Origin: an uncultured Acidobacteriia bacterium
Lineage (GTDB): Bacteria > Acidobacteriota > Terriglobia > Bryobacterales > Bryobacteraceae
Assembly (NCBI GenBank): GCA_903923395.1
Contig: CAIXXM010000024.1
Coordinates: 62,001 to 126,000, forward strand
Length of the DNA: 64,000 bases
Direction of reading: 5' to 3'
Shown here in pieces: positions 34,051-42,125 of this stretch. The position numbers and the translations under genes are program-made. Position 1 is the first letter of the stretch; each line of letters begins with the position of its first letter. A model generated the notes under the pieces. The model did not search any database, was not told where the DNA came from, and saw nothing but the letters and a program-made list of their open reading frames with translations.

Positions 34051-35282
34051 ATACGGTCTCTGTACAGGGCTTGACGAAGCGCTTCACTCTGCGGGGACGC
34101 AAGCCGGAGTATCGCTCTATCTCCGATTGGTTCAAGCTGGGCAGATCCGCCGGTGCTGCCCAGAGAGTCCGCAGCTTTGCCGCGCTGGAGGACGTCAGTT
34201 TCGAAGCGCGGCCCGGAGATGTGATCGGCGTGATCGGCCGGAATGGCGCGGGTAAATCCACACTGCTGAAGATTCTGTCGCGCATTCTCCGGCCCACCGA
34301 AGGCAGCTTTGTATTGAACGGCCGGGTGAGCAGCCTGCTGGAGGTGGGGTCCGGGTTTCACGTGGAACTGACGGGCCGCGAAAATATCTACTTGAACGGC
34401 GCAATTCTCGGGATGCGGCGGTCGGAAATCCGTTCGAAGTTCGATGAGATTGTAGCGTTCTCCGGTGTAGAGACTTACCTGGATGAGCCGGTCAAACATT
34501 ATTCGAGCGGTATGTATATGCGGCTGGCGTTCGCGGTTGCGGCCCATATCGAGCCTGAGATTCTGCTGCTGGACGAGGTTCTGGCCGTGGGGGATGCCGA
34601 GTTTCAAAAGAAGTGCTTCGGCAAGATTGAGGAGGCTGGCCGGCGCGGACTGACCATCCTGTTCGTATCGCACAGCGTGCAGGCCGTCAACAGACTTTGC
34701 AATCGCGCGTTGCTGCTGGAGAAGGGGCGTCTGATCCAGGATGGCCCCGTGAAGGAAGTGACTGCCTCGTATCTGCACAGCGGTTTGGAATCCAGCGGCG
34801 AGAGAATTTATCAGGACCTGGAGCATGCGCCGGGCGATGATTGCGTGCGTCTGCGGCGCGTCCGGGTCTGTTCGCGGGCTGGCGTGACGCAAACCGCCGT
34901 CGAAATTGGGGAAGAGTTCGGCGTTGAAGTAGAGTTCAGCATCTTCGATGGCAGCGTAGCCCTGTTTCCGCTCATCACTCTGAACAATGAGTGGGGTCCG
35001 CTGTTCTCCACCGTGGACGCCGGGACGGAGTTGCACGGGCACCCGAGAACCCCGGGCACGTACCGGTTTACGGTGTGGGTGCCGGCGCACCTGCTTTCCC
35101 CCGGGACGCTGACCGTTTCCGTGGCAGTCTATTCGTTCCGGACGTATCGGGAGCATCTGAGCGATCCGGATGCTGTCAGTTTCGTGGCCCTGGAGACGCA
35201 GGGCGGTGCACGGGGACACTTCGCGGGTTACATGGCAGGGTCAGTGCGCCCTCTGCTCGACTGGACCGAAGAACGCTGCTGA
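34047..35282 (+). CDS. Polysaccharide ABC transporter ATP-binding protein with C-terminal glycan-binding domain (Wzt type)
   Basis: This 411-aa ATPase has Walker A GRNGAGKS (residues 64-71), LLEVGSGFHVELTGRENIYL, the signature YSSGMYMRLAFA and Walker B LLLDEVLAVGD. The last 155 residues form a beta-rich domain of the Wzt C-terminal type (VEIGEEFGVEVEFSIFDGS, TPGTYRFTVWVPAHLLSPG). In O-antigen exporters of E. coli O8/O9a this domain recognises the capped end of the polymer. This ATPase is therefore likely to export a terminally modified glycan, unlike the short ATPase at 7.2-8.0 kb. The GTG start overlaps the permease stop. Confidence 0.92.
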   Translation: MNTVSVQGLTKRFTLRGRKPEYRSISDWFKLGRSAGAAQRVRSFAALEDVSFEARPGDVIGVIGRNGAGKSTLLKILSRILRPTEGSFVLNGRVSSLLEVGSGFHVELTGRENIYLNGAILGMRRSEIRSKFDEIVAFSGVETYLDEPVKHYSSGMYMRLAFAVAAHIEPEILLLDEVLAVGDAEFQKKCFGKIEEAGRRGLTILFVSHSVQAVNRLCNRALLLEKGRLIQDGPVKEVTASYLHSGLESSGERIYQDLEHAPGDDCVRLRRVRVCSRAGVTQTAVEIGEEFGVEVEFSIFDGSVALFPLITLNNEWGPLFSTVDAGTELHGHPRTPGTYRFTVWVPAHLLSPGTLTVSVAVYSFRTYREHLSDPDAVSFVALETQGGARGHFAGYMAGSVRPLLDWTEERC

Positions 35283-35325
35283 CAACGCTTAGCCAAGAGC
35301 TTGGCGGAGAGCTGACGACTCCCTG

Positions 35326-36480
35326 CTAATCAAAGCGCCGCTTCAGAAACACACCCACATGAGGCAGCAGGCTGGCGAAGCTTGGCAACTGCTGCTCGAA
35401 CTGCAGGTGCCGCGGAAAGACCACGACTTTACTGAGTAGTCCGCGGTCTTTGTTGGCTCGGTCCACAGCCACGGAGACATCCTCCAGTGTTTCCCACCAA
35501 CGGCGGGCTCCGGGATTTGCCATTCTCTGGAAATAGCGCTCTTCCCGCGCCTCCCGGCGGATATTCGCCAGGCTCTCGATGACAAATCCGGGAATGTTCA
35601 CCGCAAAGAAATCATTGAGGAACGTCAGGCATTCGAGGCAGGCCATCGAGACATGCAGTTCCTCAGCTACATGGAGCAAACGCTGCCAGTCGACCGTGGT
35701 GGTCCGGAGAATGGTCATGGCATCGGCCACCCAACGGACCGGAGGCATGGGGTTGTAGGGATAGCCGTGCATACAGGTGTGCAGTAACTGGTCGGCCGGG
35801 TTCAGCATCCGTGTTGCCGCGCTCTTGATCTGGAGCGGAACGCTGCCTTCCCAGAAGAGCTTGTCGGCCCCCTCGAAAGTAGCTTCGAGCAGCACATGCC
35901 AATGCAGATCAACGCCGCCGTGATCCGGATGTGTCAGGTTGATGGCATGGCGGAACCGGTAAAAGTACGGCACCTCATGCGCGGAAGGCGGGATGCAGCC
36001 CGGTTGCCAGCCGTCACGGATATACTCCTGCACCTTCTCGCGTATGCGTGTCTCCGGGATCAGGATGTCGAAGTCTGACATGGGCCGGGAGGACATATCA
36101 CCGTAAGCGGCGACGGCGAGTGCCGCACCCTTCAAGACAAGGGTCGGGATGCCTGCCGCTTCATACTGGAGCAGTTCCTTTTCCAGCCCGCGGAACAGGC
36201 GCTGGTTTGCTGCCCAGTAGTGATTGCGCACGCTCCGCAACTCTTTTCGGATGCCGGCAGGCAGGCCATCTTTCAGGTTGCGCTCCACCAGAGGCAACAG
36301 ACGCCGGGCCGCTTCGTCCAACTCACGGAAACCTTCAGCCTGCAGCGACTGATGGGCCTCAAACCACCGCTCAGCCGACTCCCGCGCGATATTGCCGGTC
36401 AAAAGCGCGGCACGCAGCAGGTCCAACTGCGACTCTGTCGCGAATCGATTCACCCTCGCAGGGTAACAAACACCATCCAC
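35326..36480 (-). CDS. Nucleotidyltransferase-family protein (PF14907-like), active-site residues intact
   Basis: This 384-aa protein fits the PF14907 nucleotidyltransferase family. It has a helical N-terminal half, then TLVLKGAALAVAAYG (Lys117, Gly118) and SRPMSDFDILIPE with the metal pair Asp136 and Asp138. A third acidic residue is in GGVDLHWHVL. Members of this family occur next to PqqD-like and HPr-kinase-related genes. The start could also be the GTG nine codons downstream. It is separated from the GT8-like gene upstream by 8 bases and is the last gene of the minus-strand unit. The target of nucleotidylation is unknown. Confidence 0.82.
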   Translation of the reverse strand: MDGVCYPARVNRFATESQLDLLRAALLTGNIARESAERWFEAHQSLQAEGFRELDEAARRLLPLVERNLKDGLPAGIRKELRSVRNHYWAANQRLFRGLEKELLQYEAAGIPTLVLKGAALAVAAYGDMSSRPMSDFDILIPETRIREKVQEYIRDGWQPGCIPPSAHEVPYFYRFRHAINLTHPDHGGVDLHWHVLLEATFEGADKLFWEGSVPLQIKSAATRMLNPADQLLHTCMHGYPYNPMPPVRWVADAMTILRTTTVDWQRLLHVAEELHVSMACLECLTFLNDFFAVNIPGFVIESLANIRREAREERYFQRMANPGARRWWETLEDVSVAVDRANKDRGLLSKVVVFPRHLQFEQQLPSFASLLPHVGVFLKRRFD

Positions 36481-36488
36481 GGGGAGCG

Positions 36489-37385
36489 TCAGAACTGCAA
36501 GGCCTCCGTCTTCCGGTTATAGATCTCAAGGAAATAGCGCAAAACGTGAGCCAGCGGTGCCGTTGCAGGCTGGTACTGCTTGAAGCCAGCCCAGTGCAGC
36601 AGCATGTTGTAGCCTTCGCCGGAGCGAAGCCGGTCCAAGTCCACGTCTTCATTCTGCATGCCCGGTGGCCAGTTGGTGAACGGGGTCCGGGCAAGCGTGA
36701 TTCGGCCCTGTTGCTTCAAGCGGAGAAGTACGAAATTCAAGAGCCCCTGCTCTCCGCACTTGAAGATCTCCGGCCGCAGCACTCTGGGCGGATCTTCAAA
36801 GGCGATGTACTCTTCAAAGTCACCGCGCCGCAGCAGGCCAGTTGTTGCAGTGATCTGCCCAGTGTTGAAGGCGTAGCCGGGGAAAACGAAATCCGGATCG
36901 AGTTCGCGCAGTTCTTGCGGATTGTAATAACACTCGCAAATGTGGCTGAGGGTATGGTTTTCGAGGGTGACGACAAAGTCCTGCGGGAAGCGCTCCAGCC
37001 TTGCCAGCACGGGCCCCAGAAATACGATGTCGCTATCCAGAATCAGGCATCTCTCCGTGTGTTCCTGGAACAGAGGCTCCAGTTTCGCGGCACCAAAGCC
37101 ATGACCGCGTCGCGTGGAGGGGAAGATGCGGACATCGAAAGCCTGTTCGAGTGCGCGGGTGTCGTAATCACCATGCAGGCAGTCCTTGATCAAGCTGATG
37201 GGGATATCGGGATACCAGTGCCGGATGCTGGCGACGCAACACTTGGTGAATTCAAAGTCGCCGCGCCAGCCTGAGATGTAGATGTGGGTGACGGGTGCGC
37301 CGACAGCGCGGGACCCCAACAGCACTGACTTCACCCGATGGAACCAGTTTCCGATCATATTGCCCGTGAATGGCGCGAATTCCAA
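36489..37385 (-). CDS. GT8-like glycosyltransferase
   Basis: This 298-aa GT-A type transferase resembles family 8 and related proteins. It has HIYISGWRGDFEFTKCCVASIRHW split across a strand and helix near residue 35, and CLILDSDIVFLGPV with the metal motif Asp117-x-Asp119 near the middle. YAFNTGQITATTGLL and the histidine in LLHWAGFK near residue 263 match where GT8 enzymes bind metal and acceptor. It lies 15 bases after the end of rtcR on the same strand and 8 bases before the nucleotidyltransferase. The pair therefore belongs to the polysaccharide island, although it follows rtcR. Confidence 0.7.
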   Translation of the reverse strand: MEFAPFTGNMIGNWFHRVKSVLLGSRAVGAPVTHIYISGWRGDFEFTKCCVASIRHWYPDIPISLIKDCLHGDYDTRALEQAFDVRIFPSTRRGHGFGAAKLEPLFQEHTERCLILDSDIVFLGPVLARLERFPQDFVVTLENHTLSHICECYYNPQELRELDPDFVFPGYAFNTGQITATTGLLRRGDFEEYIAFEDPPRVLRPEIFKCGEQGLLNFVLLRLKQQGRITLARTPFTNWPPGMQNEDVDLDRLRSGEGYNMLLHWAGFKQYQPATAPLAHVLRYFLEIYNRKTEALQF

Positions 37386-37400
37386 TGGTATCGGATGGGG

Positions 37401-38975
37401 CTATGCCCGCTGGAACCGCTCCCAGGCGAGCCCAAACCGGGCCAGGTACTTCTTGAGCCGGTCCGCGTCATTTGTGCTGGTCTTTCGGGCCCGTGACTTT
37501 TCGAAGAGCAGTCTGCTGGCTTCTGAGAGCGACCGGCTCCGGCGGCAGACTTCAATGACCTTTGTGAGTTGCGCCCGGTCAAAGGGGTCAAGTTCCGCCA
37601 GTTGGTCCTGCGGCAGTACGTCTGCCAGGGGATCAACGGCTGTGGGTTCTCCCCACGATGCCAGCAGGCGGTCGATTTCCTCCTGCACCGTTTCCACGCC
37701 GATGCGGCCGCCCAGTGACAAGGTCGCCATGCGCGAAACGGCGGCATTGAGATCGCGAAAGTTGCCCTTCCAGGCCGCGGCGGCAGAGACCGCGAAATCG
37801 AGGAATTTCTTCCGCGCTTCCTTGCTGAAAGTGATCTGGCGTCCGGTGCGCCGGGCGTATTGATCGAGTTCGAATTGCAGGTTCGGTTCAATGTCTTCCG
37901 GCCTGGCGCTGAGCCCGGGCAGGGTGAAGGTCCAGAGATTGATGCGTGCGAGAAGATCTTCGCGGAAGCGCCCCTCGCGGACGGCGGAAAGCAGATCCCG
38001 GTTGGTGCCCGCGATCAATTGGAAATCGCTGTGGCTGGCGCGGTCAGAGCCCATTGGCAGGAAGGTTTTGTCTTCCAGTGCGCGCAACAGCATGGCCTGT
38101 TCATCCAGGCCGAGTTCGCCGATCTCATCCAGAAACAGCACGCCGTTGTCCGCGGTGCGGAGGAGGCCGGGGCGGTCTTTCAAAGCCCCCGTGAACGCAC
38201 CCTTGGTGTGGCCGAAGAGGGTGGACATGGCACCATCACCGCGCAGGGTGGCGCAGTTCACGTCCACGAAGTCGCCTTTGACGGCGTGTCGTGCCTTCTT
38301 GAGATCGAAGATGCGTTTGGCGAGCCGCGATTTGCCTGCTCCGGTAGGGCCCATCAGCAGCAGTGGATCCCTTGTCGCGATGGCCACCTGTTCAATCCGG
38401 TCAATCAGCTTATTGAAGGCCGGGTTGCGGGTCTCAATGCCACCCTTCAGGAAGGATGCTGCCTCCCGTTGTTCCTGCTGGAAGCGGGAGGCGATGCCGT
38501 CGTAGCGGGAAAGGTCGAGGTCAATGATGCTGATCTTGCCGGGCGCGCTGCGGTCACGGTCCGGGGAGCATTGCAGCAGCCTGGCGGGAAGCCAGCGGGC
38601 TTCCGTCAACAGAAAGAGGCAGATCTGCGCGACGTGCGTGCCGGTGGTGATGTGGACCAGGTAGTCTTCGGCCTCGTCGAACGGGTAGTTTTTCGCGAAG
38701 GCGAACAGGGTTTCGTAGACCTGTCCGAAGTCCCAGGGGTCCTGGAATTCTATCTGATGCAGCCGGACTTCGGTCTCCGGGGAAACGGTTTGGATGTCCC
38801 TCTGGACCACGGCTGCCAGCGAGGCGCTGCGTCTGTCATGGAGCAGTTCGAAGCGGTGGACGATGAGGTCGGGCTGGCGGCAGACCGAAACGGTGGGGCG
38901 CCAACTCTGCCAGCGGTCGGCACTTTTTCCGACGTCGAGGGTGGTGCCGAGCAGACCTAAGACCACGGAGCGCAT
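37401..38975 (-). CDS. rtcR: RtcR, sigma-54-dependent activator of the RNA-repair operon
   Basis: This 524-aa regulator has the RtcR N-terminal domain (CARF-like, residues 1-180; VVLGLLGTTLDVG at the start, HITTGTHVAQICLFLL near 110). An AAA+ sigma-54 interaction domain follows: Walker A GPTGAGKS (209-216), the sigma-54-contacting GAFTGA (259-264) and FLDEIGELG. The C-terminus holds the DNA-binding part. In known systems the N-terminal domain senses RNA damage-derived ligand and releases the ATPase to open the rtcBA promoter. It is divergent from the Ro60-Y RNA-rtcB-rtcA operon; 137 bases separate the two starts and hold a near-consensus sigma-54 promoter facing the operon. Confidence 0.95.
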   Translation of the reverse strand: MRSVVLGLLGTTLDVGKSADRWQSWRPTVSVCRQPDLIVHRFELLHDRRSASLAAVVQRDIQTVSPETEVRLHQIEFQDPWDFGQVYETLFAFAKNYPFDEAEDYLVHITTGTHVAQICLFLLTEARWLPARLLQCSPDRDRSAPGKISIIDLDLSRYDGIASRFQQEQREAASFLKGGIETRNPAFNKLIDRIEQVAIATRDPLLLMGPTGAGKSRLAKRIFDLKKARHAVKGDFVDVNCATLRGDGAMSTLFGHTKGAFTGALKDRPGLLRTADNGVLFLDEIGELGLDEQAMLLRALEDKTFLPMGSDRASHSDFQLIAGTNRDLLSAVREGRFREDLLARINLWTFTLPGLSARPEDIEPNLQFELDQYARRTGRQITFSKEARKKFLDFAVSAAAAWKGNFRDLNAAVSRMATLSLGGRIGVETVQEEIDRLLASWGEPTAVDPLADVLPQDQLAELDPFDRAQLTKVIEVCRRSRSLSEASRLLFEKSRARKTSTNDADRLKKYLARFGLAWERFQRA

Positions 38976-39066
38976 AGTTTTATCTGATTGTATATGGATT
39001 TATCTCAAAATGAGAGATTGGGTTTGGATCTGTGCCGCTAAGTGGATTGTTTTCAACGCGCAATAG

Positions 39067-39086
39067 TTTGGCATGCTGGCTGCATT
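39067..39086 (+). promoter_or_regulatory. Sigma-54 promoter of the Ro60-Y RNA-rtcBA operon
   Basis: The sequence TTTGGCATGCTGGCTGCATT has GG at 39070-39071 and GC at 39082-39083 with exactly 10 bases between them, as required for the -24/-12 elements. It also matches TGGCA and TGCAT around these. It ends 27 bases before the ATG of the Ro60 gene and lies downstream of a short imperfect inverted repeat near 39003-39015 that could be part of the activator site. RtcR, encoded divergently, is the sigma-54 activator expected to act here. Confidence 0.82.
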
Positions 39087-39112
39087 ATAGATCTGCGAAA
39101 GCGACAACGAGC

Positions 39113-40642
39113 ATGGCACTCCAAACACTCTTCGGCAGCCCAACCGATACCGTCAACTATGAGAATGCCCCTGCCTACTCACTGGCACCCAAGCAGGCGC
39201 TGGCGCAGTACGCCGCGACGGGCTGTTTCGGACGGACGTTTTATGCCACCGAACAGGAACAACTGGAGCGTGTTCTTCGCCTGTGTGCGGGCTTGAGTCC
39301 GGAATATGTGGCGCAGGTCGCGGTTTACAGCCGCACGCAGGCCTATATGAAAGACCTGCCCGCTCTGCTGTGCGCGTGGCTTTCGACCAAGGATGCGCGG
39401 CTGCATGAATTCGTCTTCGCCCGCGTGATTGACAACACGAGAATGCTGCGGACCTATGTTCAGATCCTGCGGTCTGGTGTAGTGGGGCGAAAATCTTTAG
39501 GGACTGCACCCCGGCGGCTGGTGCGGCAATGGCTGGAAGCCCGTGATCCCGAAGCTCTGTTTGCTTCGCACGCGGGGCAGAAGCCGTCGCTGGCTGATGT
39601 GATCAAGATGGTGCATCCGAAACCGGAGAATGCCGTTCGGGAGGCCTTTTATGGATACCTTCTCGGGCGGGAGTTCGACGGCGCGGCTTTGCCGGAACTG
39701 GTCAAACAGTTTGAAAGCTTCCGGAGCGGAACGTCGGCTGCTGTGCCGGCGCTGCCATTCACTTTGCTTTCGGCTTTGCCGCTCCGCGCGGAAGACTGGC
39801 GGGAGATCGCGCGCCACGCCTCCTGGCAGACGACGCGGATGAACCTCAACACGTTTGCGCGCCACGGAGTTTTCGAAGAAGCGGAGATGGTGGGGTTGAT
39901 CGCGGCCAGGCTGCGGGATGCCAGCGAAGTCCGGCGCGCGCGGGTGTTTCCGTACCAGTTGCTCGCGGCTTTCCAAAGCAGCGGTGCGACGGTACCGGCG
40001 GAGATCCGGGACGCATTGCAGGACGCCATGGAAGTGGCGATTGCGAACGTTCCGGCGGTGCAGGGGAAGGTTGTGGTTTGCCCGGATGTTTCGGGTTCCA
40101 TGAACTCGCCTGTGACGGGTTTCCGGCCTGGCGCTTCCGCGGTTCGCTGCGTGGATGTGGCTGCTCTGGTTGCCGCGGCGCTGGTGCGCAAGAACCCTTC
40201 GGCCATGGTTCTGCCGTTTGAGAACCATGTTGTCCGGGTGGACTTGAATGCCAGCGACAGTGTCATGAGCAACGCCGGCAAACTTGCCGCGATCTGTGGC
40301 GGCGGCACCAACTGCAGCGCACCCCTGGCGCTCTTGAATGAACGGCAGGAGAAGGCGGATCTGGTGGTGTTTGTCTCGGATAACCAGTCCTGGTCTGACC
40401 CCCGGCAGTTGCCCGGCACCGCTCTGGGGGCTGCATGGGATCGCTTCCGGCAGAGAAATCCGGAGGGTCGGCTGGTATGTCTCGATATCCAGCTGCTCGG
40501 GACCACGCAGGTGCGGGAACGCGCCGACATTCTGAACATCGGAGGCTTTTCCGATCAGGTGTTCGAGGTCATAGCGGCTTTCGCGTCCGGGCAACTGGAA
40601 GCGGATCACTGGGTGGGGCGGATCGAAGCCATCGCGGCTTGA
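39113..40642 (+). CDS. rsr: Ro60/TROVE-domain protein (Rsr)
   Basis: This 509-aa protein is a bacterial Ro60 homologue. The N-terminal 310 residues form the HEAT-like TROVE ring that holds Y RNAs on its outside and misfolded RNA ends in its hole (SPTDTVNYENAPAYSL, YSRTQAYMKDLPALL, LEARDPEALFAS). The C-terminal part is a von Willebrand A domain with a metal site: D325-x-S327-x-S329 in PDVSGSMNS, GGGTNCSAPL and VVFVSDNQSWSD. The ATG at 39113 is chosen because it follows the sigma-54 promoter by 27 bases and the TROVE sequence starts there. Two Y RNAs follow directly. Known bacterial homologues act in RNA quality control with exonuclease PNPase. Confidence 0.93.
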   Translation: MALQTLFGSPTDTVNYENAPAYSLAPKQALAQYAATGCFGRTFYATEQEQLERVLRLCAGLSPEYVAQVAVYSRTQAYMKDLPALLCAWLSTKDARLHEFVFARVIDNTRMLRTYVQILRSGVVGRKSLGTAPRRLVRQWLEARDPEALFASHAGQKPSLADVIKMVHPKPENAVREAFYGYLLGREFDGAALPELVKQFESFRSGTSAAVPALPFTLLSALPLRAEDWREIARHASWQTTRMNLNTFARHGVFEEAEMVGLIAARLRDASEVRRARVFPYQLLAAFQSSGATVPAEIRDALQDAMEVAIANVPAVQGKVVVCPDVSGSMNSPVTGFRPGASAVRCVDVAALVAAALVRKNPSAMVLPFENHVVRVDLNASDSVMSNAGKLAAICGGGTNCSAPLALLNERQEKADLVVFVSDNQSWSDPRQLPGTALGAAWDRFRQRNPEGRLVCLDIQLLGTTQVRERADILNIGGFSDQVFEVIAAFASGQLEADHWVGRIEAIAA

Positions 40643-40647
40643 AAATT

Positions 40648-40774
40648 TGGCTGCGGCGAATGCGGAAAGAACTACATCACTGGGTTCCCGGTTCAAATCC
40701 GGGTCGCAGCGGCAACGCTGCGGTAGCTCAACAGGCAGAGCAGGAGTTTTTTCCATATCTTGTCGCCGCAGCGT
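40648..40774 (+). ncRNA. yrlA: Y RNA with circularly permuted tRNA-like domain (YrlA type)
   Basis: The outer stem pairs 40650-40659 (GCTGCGGCGA) with 40763-40772 exactly. It carries the Ro-binding signature GGCGAATG (40655-40662) opposite TTG (40760-40762), the G-N-CGAA-N-G / UUG pattern of Y RNAs. Inside lies a tRNA-like domain in permuted order. The T-arm is CCCGG-TTCAAAT-CCGGG (40687-40703). A 7-bp acceptor-like stem (40704-40710 with 40717-40723) is closed by GGCAAC. Then come TA (tRNA positions 8 and 9) and a D-arm GCTC-8 nt-GAGC with GG and flanking A (40726-40741). A small GGAG/TTCC hairpin follows. A canonical tRNA is excluded because the T-arm precedes the D-arm. YrlA RNAs known from other bacteria contain such a tRNA mimic. 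Confidence 0.88.
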
Positions 40775-40780
40775 CGAAAC

Positions 40781-40844
40781 GGCGGGGCCGAATGCCGGAG
40801 GGACTACATGTCAACGTGTCTCTCCACCGTTTGTCGGCCCCGTT
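40781..40844 (+). ncRNA. yrlB: Second, minimal Y RNA (YrlB-like)
   Basis: A 9-bp stem pairs 40783-40791 (CGGGGCCGA) with 40834-40842 (TCGGCCCCG) exactly. It has GCCGAATG at 40787-40794 opposite TTG at 40831-40833, the same signature as the first Y RNA. Inside is an 8-bp stem GGAGGGAC / GTCTCTCC with one G-U pair. There is no tRNA-like domain. It is about 62 nt and begins 8 bases after the first RNA stem. The layout matches the paired yrlA and yrlB RNAs of Salmonella. It is co-oriented with the operon, and rtcB follows 34 bases later. Confidence 0.82.
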
Positions 40845-40877
40845 GTGGGGAAAGTGAAATCCTGAAAGGAAACGAAA

Positions 40878-42113
40878 ATGTCCGGAACGCACAACTACAA
40901 CGTATTTGCCCCCGAAAAGGGCGTACCCGTGAAGGCTTGGACGAACGGTGTCCAACTGGAAGACCAGGCGAAGCAGCAACTTCTGAATGCCGCCCAGCTT
41001 CCGTTCGTCTTTAAGTGGATTTCCGCGATGCCGGACGTGCATTGGGGTGTCGGGGCAACGGTCGGGTCTGTGATTCCCACCAAGGGCGCGATCATTCCTG
41101 CTGCTGTGGGTGTGGATATCGGTTGCGGGATGATGGCCGTGCAAACTGACCTCAACGCCGGCCATTTGCCCGATGACTTGAAGGGCATCCGGACGGCGAT
41201 TGAGAACGCCGTGCCGCACGGCCGTACCAACAACGGCGGCGCGGGCGACCGGGGTGCCTGGCATGATATTCCGGAGCGGAACCTGGAGGTTTGGGGAACC
41301 GAACTGAAAGACAGGTATGACGCGATTCTGCAGAAGCATCCCAAGCTGGGTCGCGGCAACCATGCGAACCACCTGGGGACGCTGGGTACGGGCAACCACT
41401 TTATCGAAGTTTGTCTGGATGAGGCGGATCATGTCTGGTTCATGCTCCACAGCGGTTCGCGGGGCGTAGGGAACCGGATGGGAAGTTACTTCATTGAACT
41501 GGCGCGGAAGGAGATGCGGAAGTTCTATATCAATCTTCCGGACATCGATCTGGCTTACTTCCCCGAACATACCGATTACTTCGATGACTATGTGGAAGCT
41601 GTCGGCTGGGCGCAGGACTATGCCCGCCGGAACCGGGACTTGATGATGGAGCGGCTGGTGAACGCGGTACGTTCTTCCGGACAGGTTCCACCCTTCAGCG
41701 CCGAACTGAAAGCGATCAACTGTCACCATAACTACGTGACGAGAGAGAAGCACTTCGGGGAAAGTGTGCTGATTACCCGAAAGGGTGCGGTCCGGGCCCG
41801 GGAAGGTGATATGGGGATCATACCGGGCAGCATGGGCGCACGGTCTTATATCGTGCGAGGCAAAGGCAACCCGGAAAGCTTCTGCAGTTGCAGCCACGGT
41901 GCGGGGCGGGCAATGTCCCGGACCCAGGCGAAGAAGCGGTTCACCGTGGAGGATCACATCCGGATGACGGAAGGCGTGGAGTGCCGGAAGGACGAGGATG
42001 TGATTGATGAAACACCCGCGGCGTATAAGTCGATTGACGCGGTGATGGCGGCCCAGACCGATTTGGTTGAGATCGTCCACACCTTGCGTCAGGTGGTTTG
42101 TGTAAAAGGGTAA
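40878..42113 (+). CDS. rtcB: RNA-splicing ligase RtcB
   Basis: This 411-aa protein is an RtcB ligase, which joins 2',3'-cyclic phosphate (or 3'-phosphate) ends to 5'-OH ends using GTP and Mn2+. Metal ligands Asp80 and Cys83 lie in AVGVDIGCGMM. GTLGTGNHFIEV and SGSRGVGNRM follow. The guanylated histidine is His340 in CSCSHGAGRAMSR. The ATG at 40878 has AAAGGA 7 bases upstream. It follows the two Y RNAs and precedes rtcA by 12 bases, so it can repair RNA ends that RtcA produces. Length and all motifs are intact. Confidence 0.96.
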   Translation: MSGTHNYNVFAPEKGVPVKAWTNGVQLEDQAKQQLLNAAQLPFVFKWISAMPDVHWGVGATVGSVIPTKGAIIPAAVGVDIGCGMMAVQTDLNAGHLPDDLKGIRTAIENAVPHGRTNNGGAGDRGAWHDIPERNLEVWGTELKDRYDAILQKHPKLGRGNHANHLGTLGTGNHFIEVCLDEADHVWFMLHSGSRGVGNRMGSYFIELARKEMRKFYINLPDIDLAYFPEHTDYFDDYVEAVGWAQDYARRNRDLMMERLVNAVRSSGQVPPFSAELKAINCHHNYVTREKHFGESVLITRKGAVRAREGDMGIIPGSMGARSYIVRGKGNPESFCSCSHGAGRAMSRTQAKKRFTVEDHIRMTEGVECRKDEDVIDETPAAYKSIDAVMAAQTDLVEIVHTLRQVVCVKG

Positions 42114-42125
42114 AGGAGCTGCATC

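Noticed and set aside
35292-35305. GCCAAG-AG-CTTGGC inverted repeat after the second wzt gene as terminator
   Set aside because: The loop is only 2 bases and no T-run follows; too weak to list as a terminator.
40684-40742. Canonical tRNA gene
   Set aside because: The T-arm lies before the D-arm and there is no proper anticodon arm; the region is explained by the permuted Y RNA domain.
40760-41014. Open frame of 84 codons over the second Y RNA and the rtcB start
   Set aside because: It overlaps rtcB in another frame, has no recognisable sequence, and the RNA structure explains the region.
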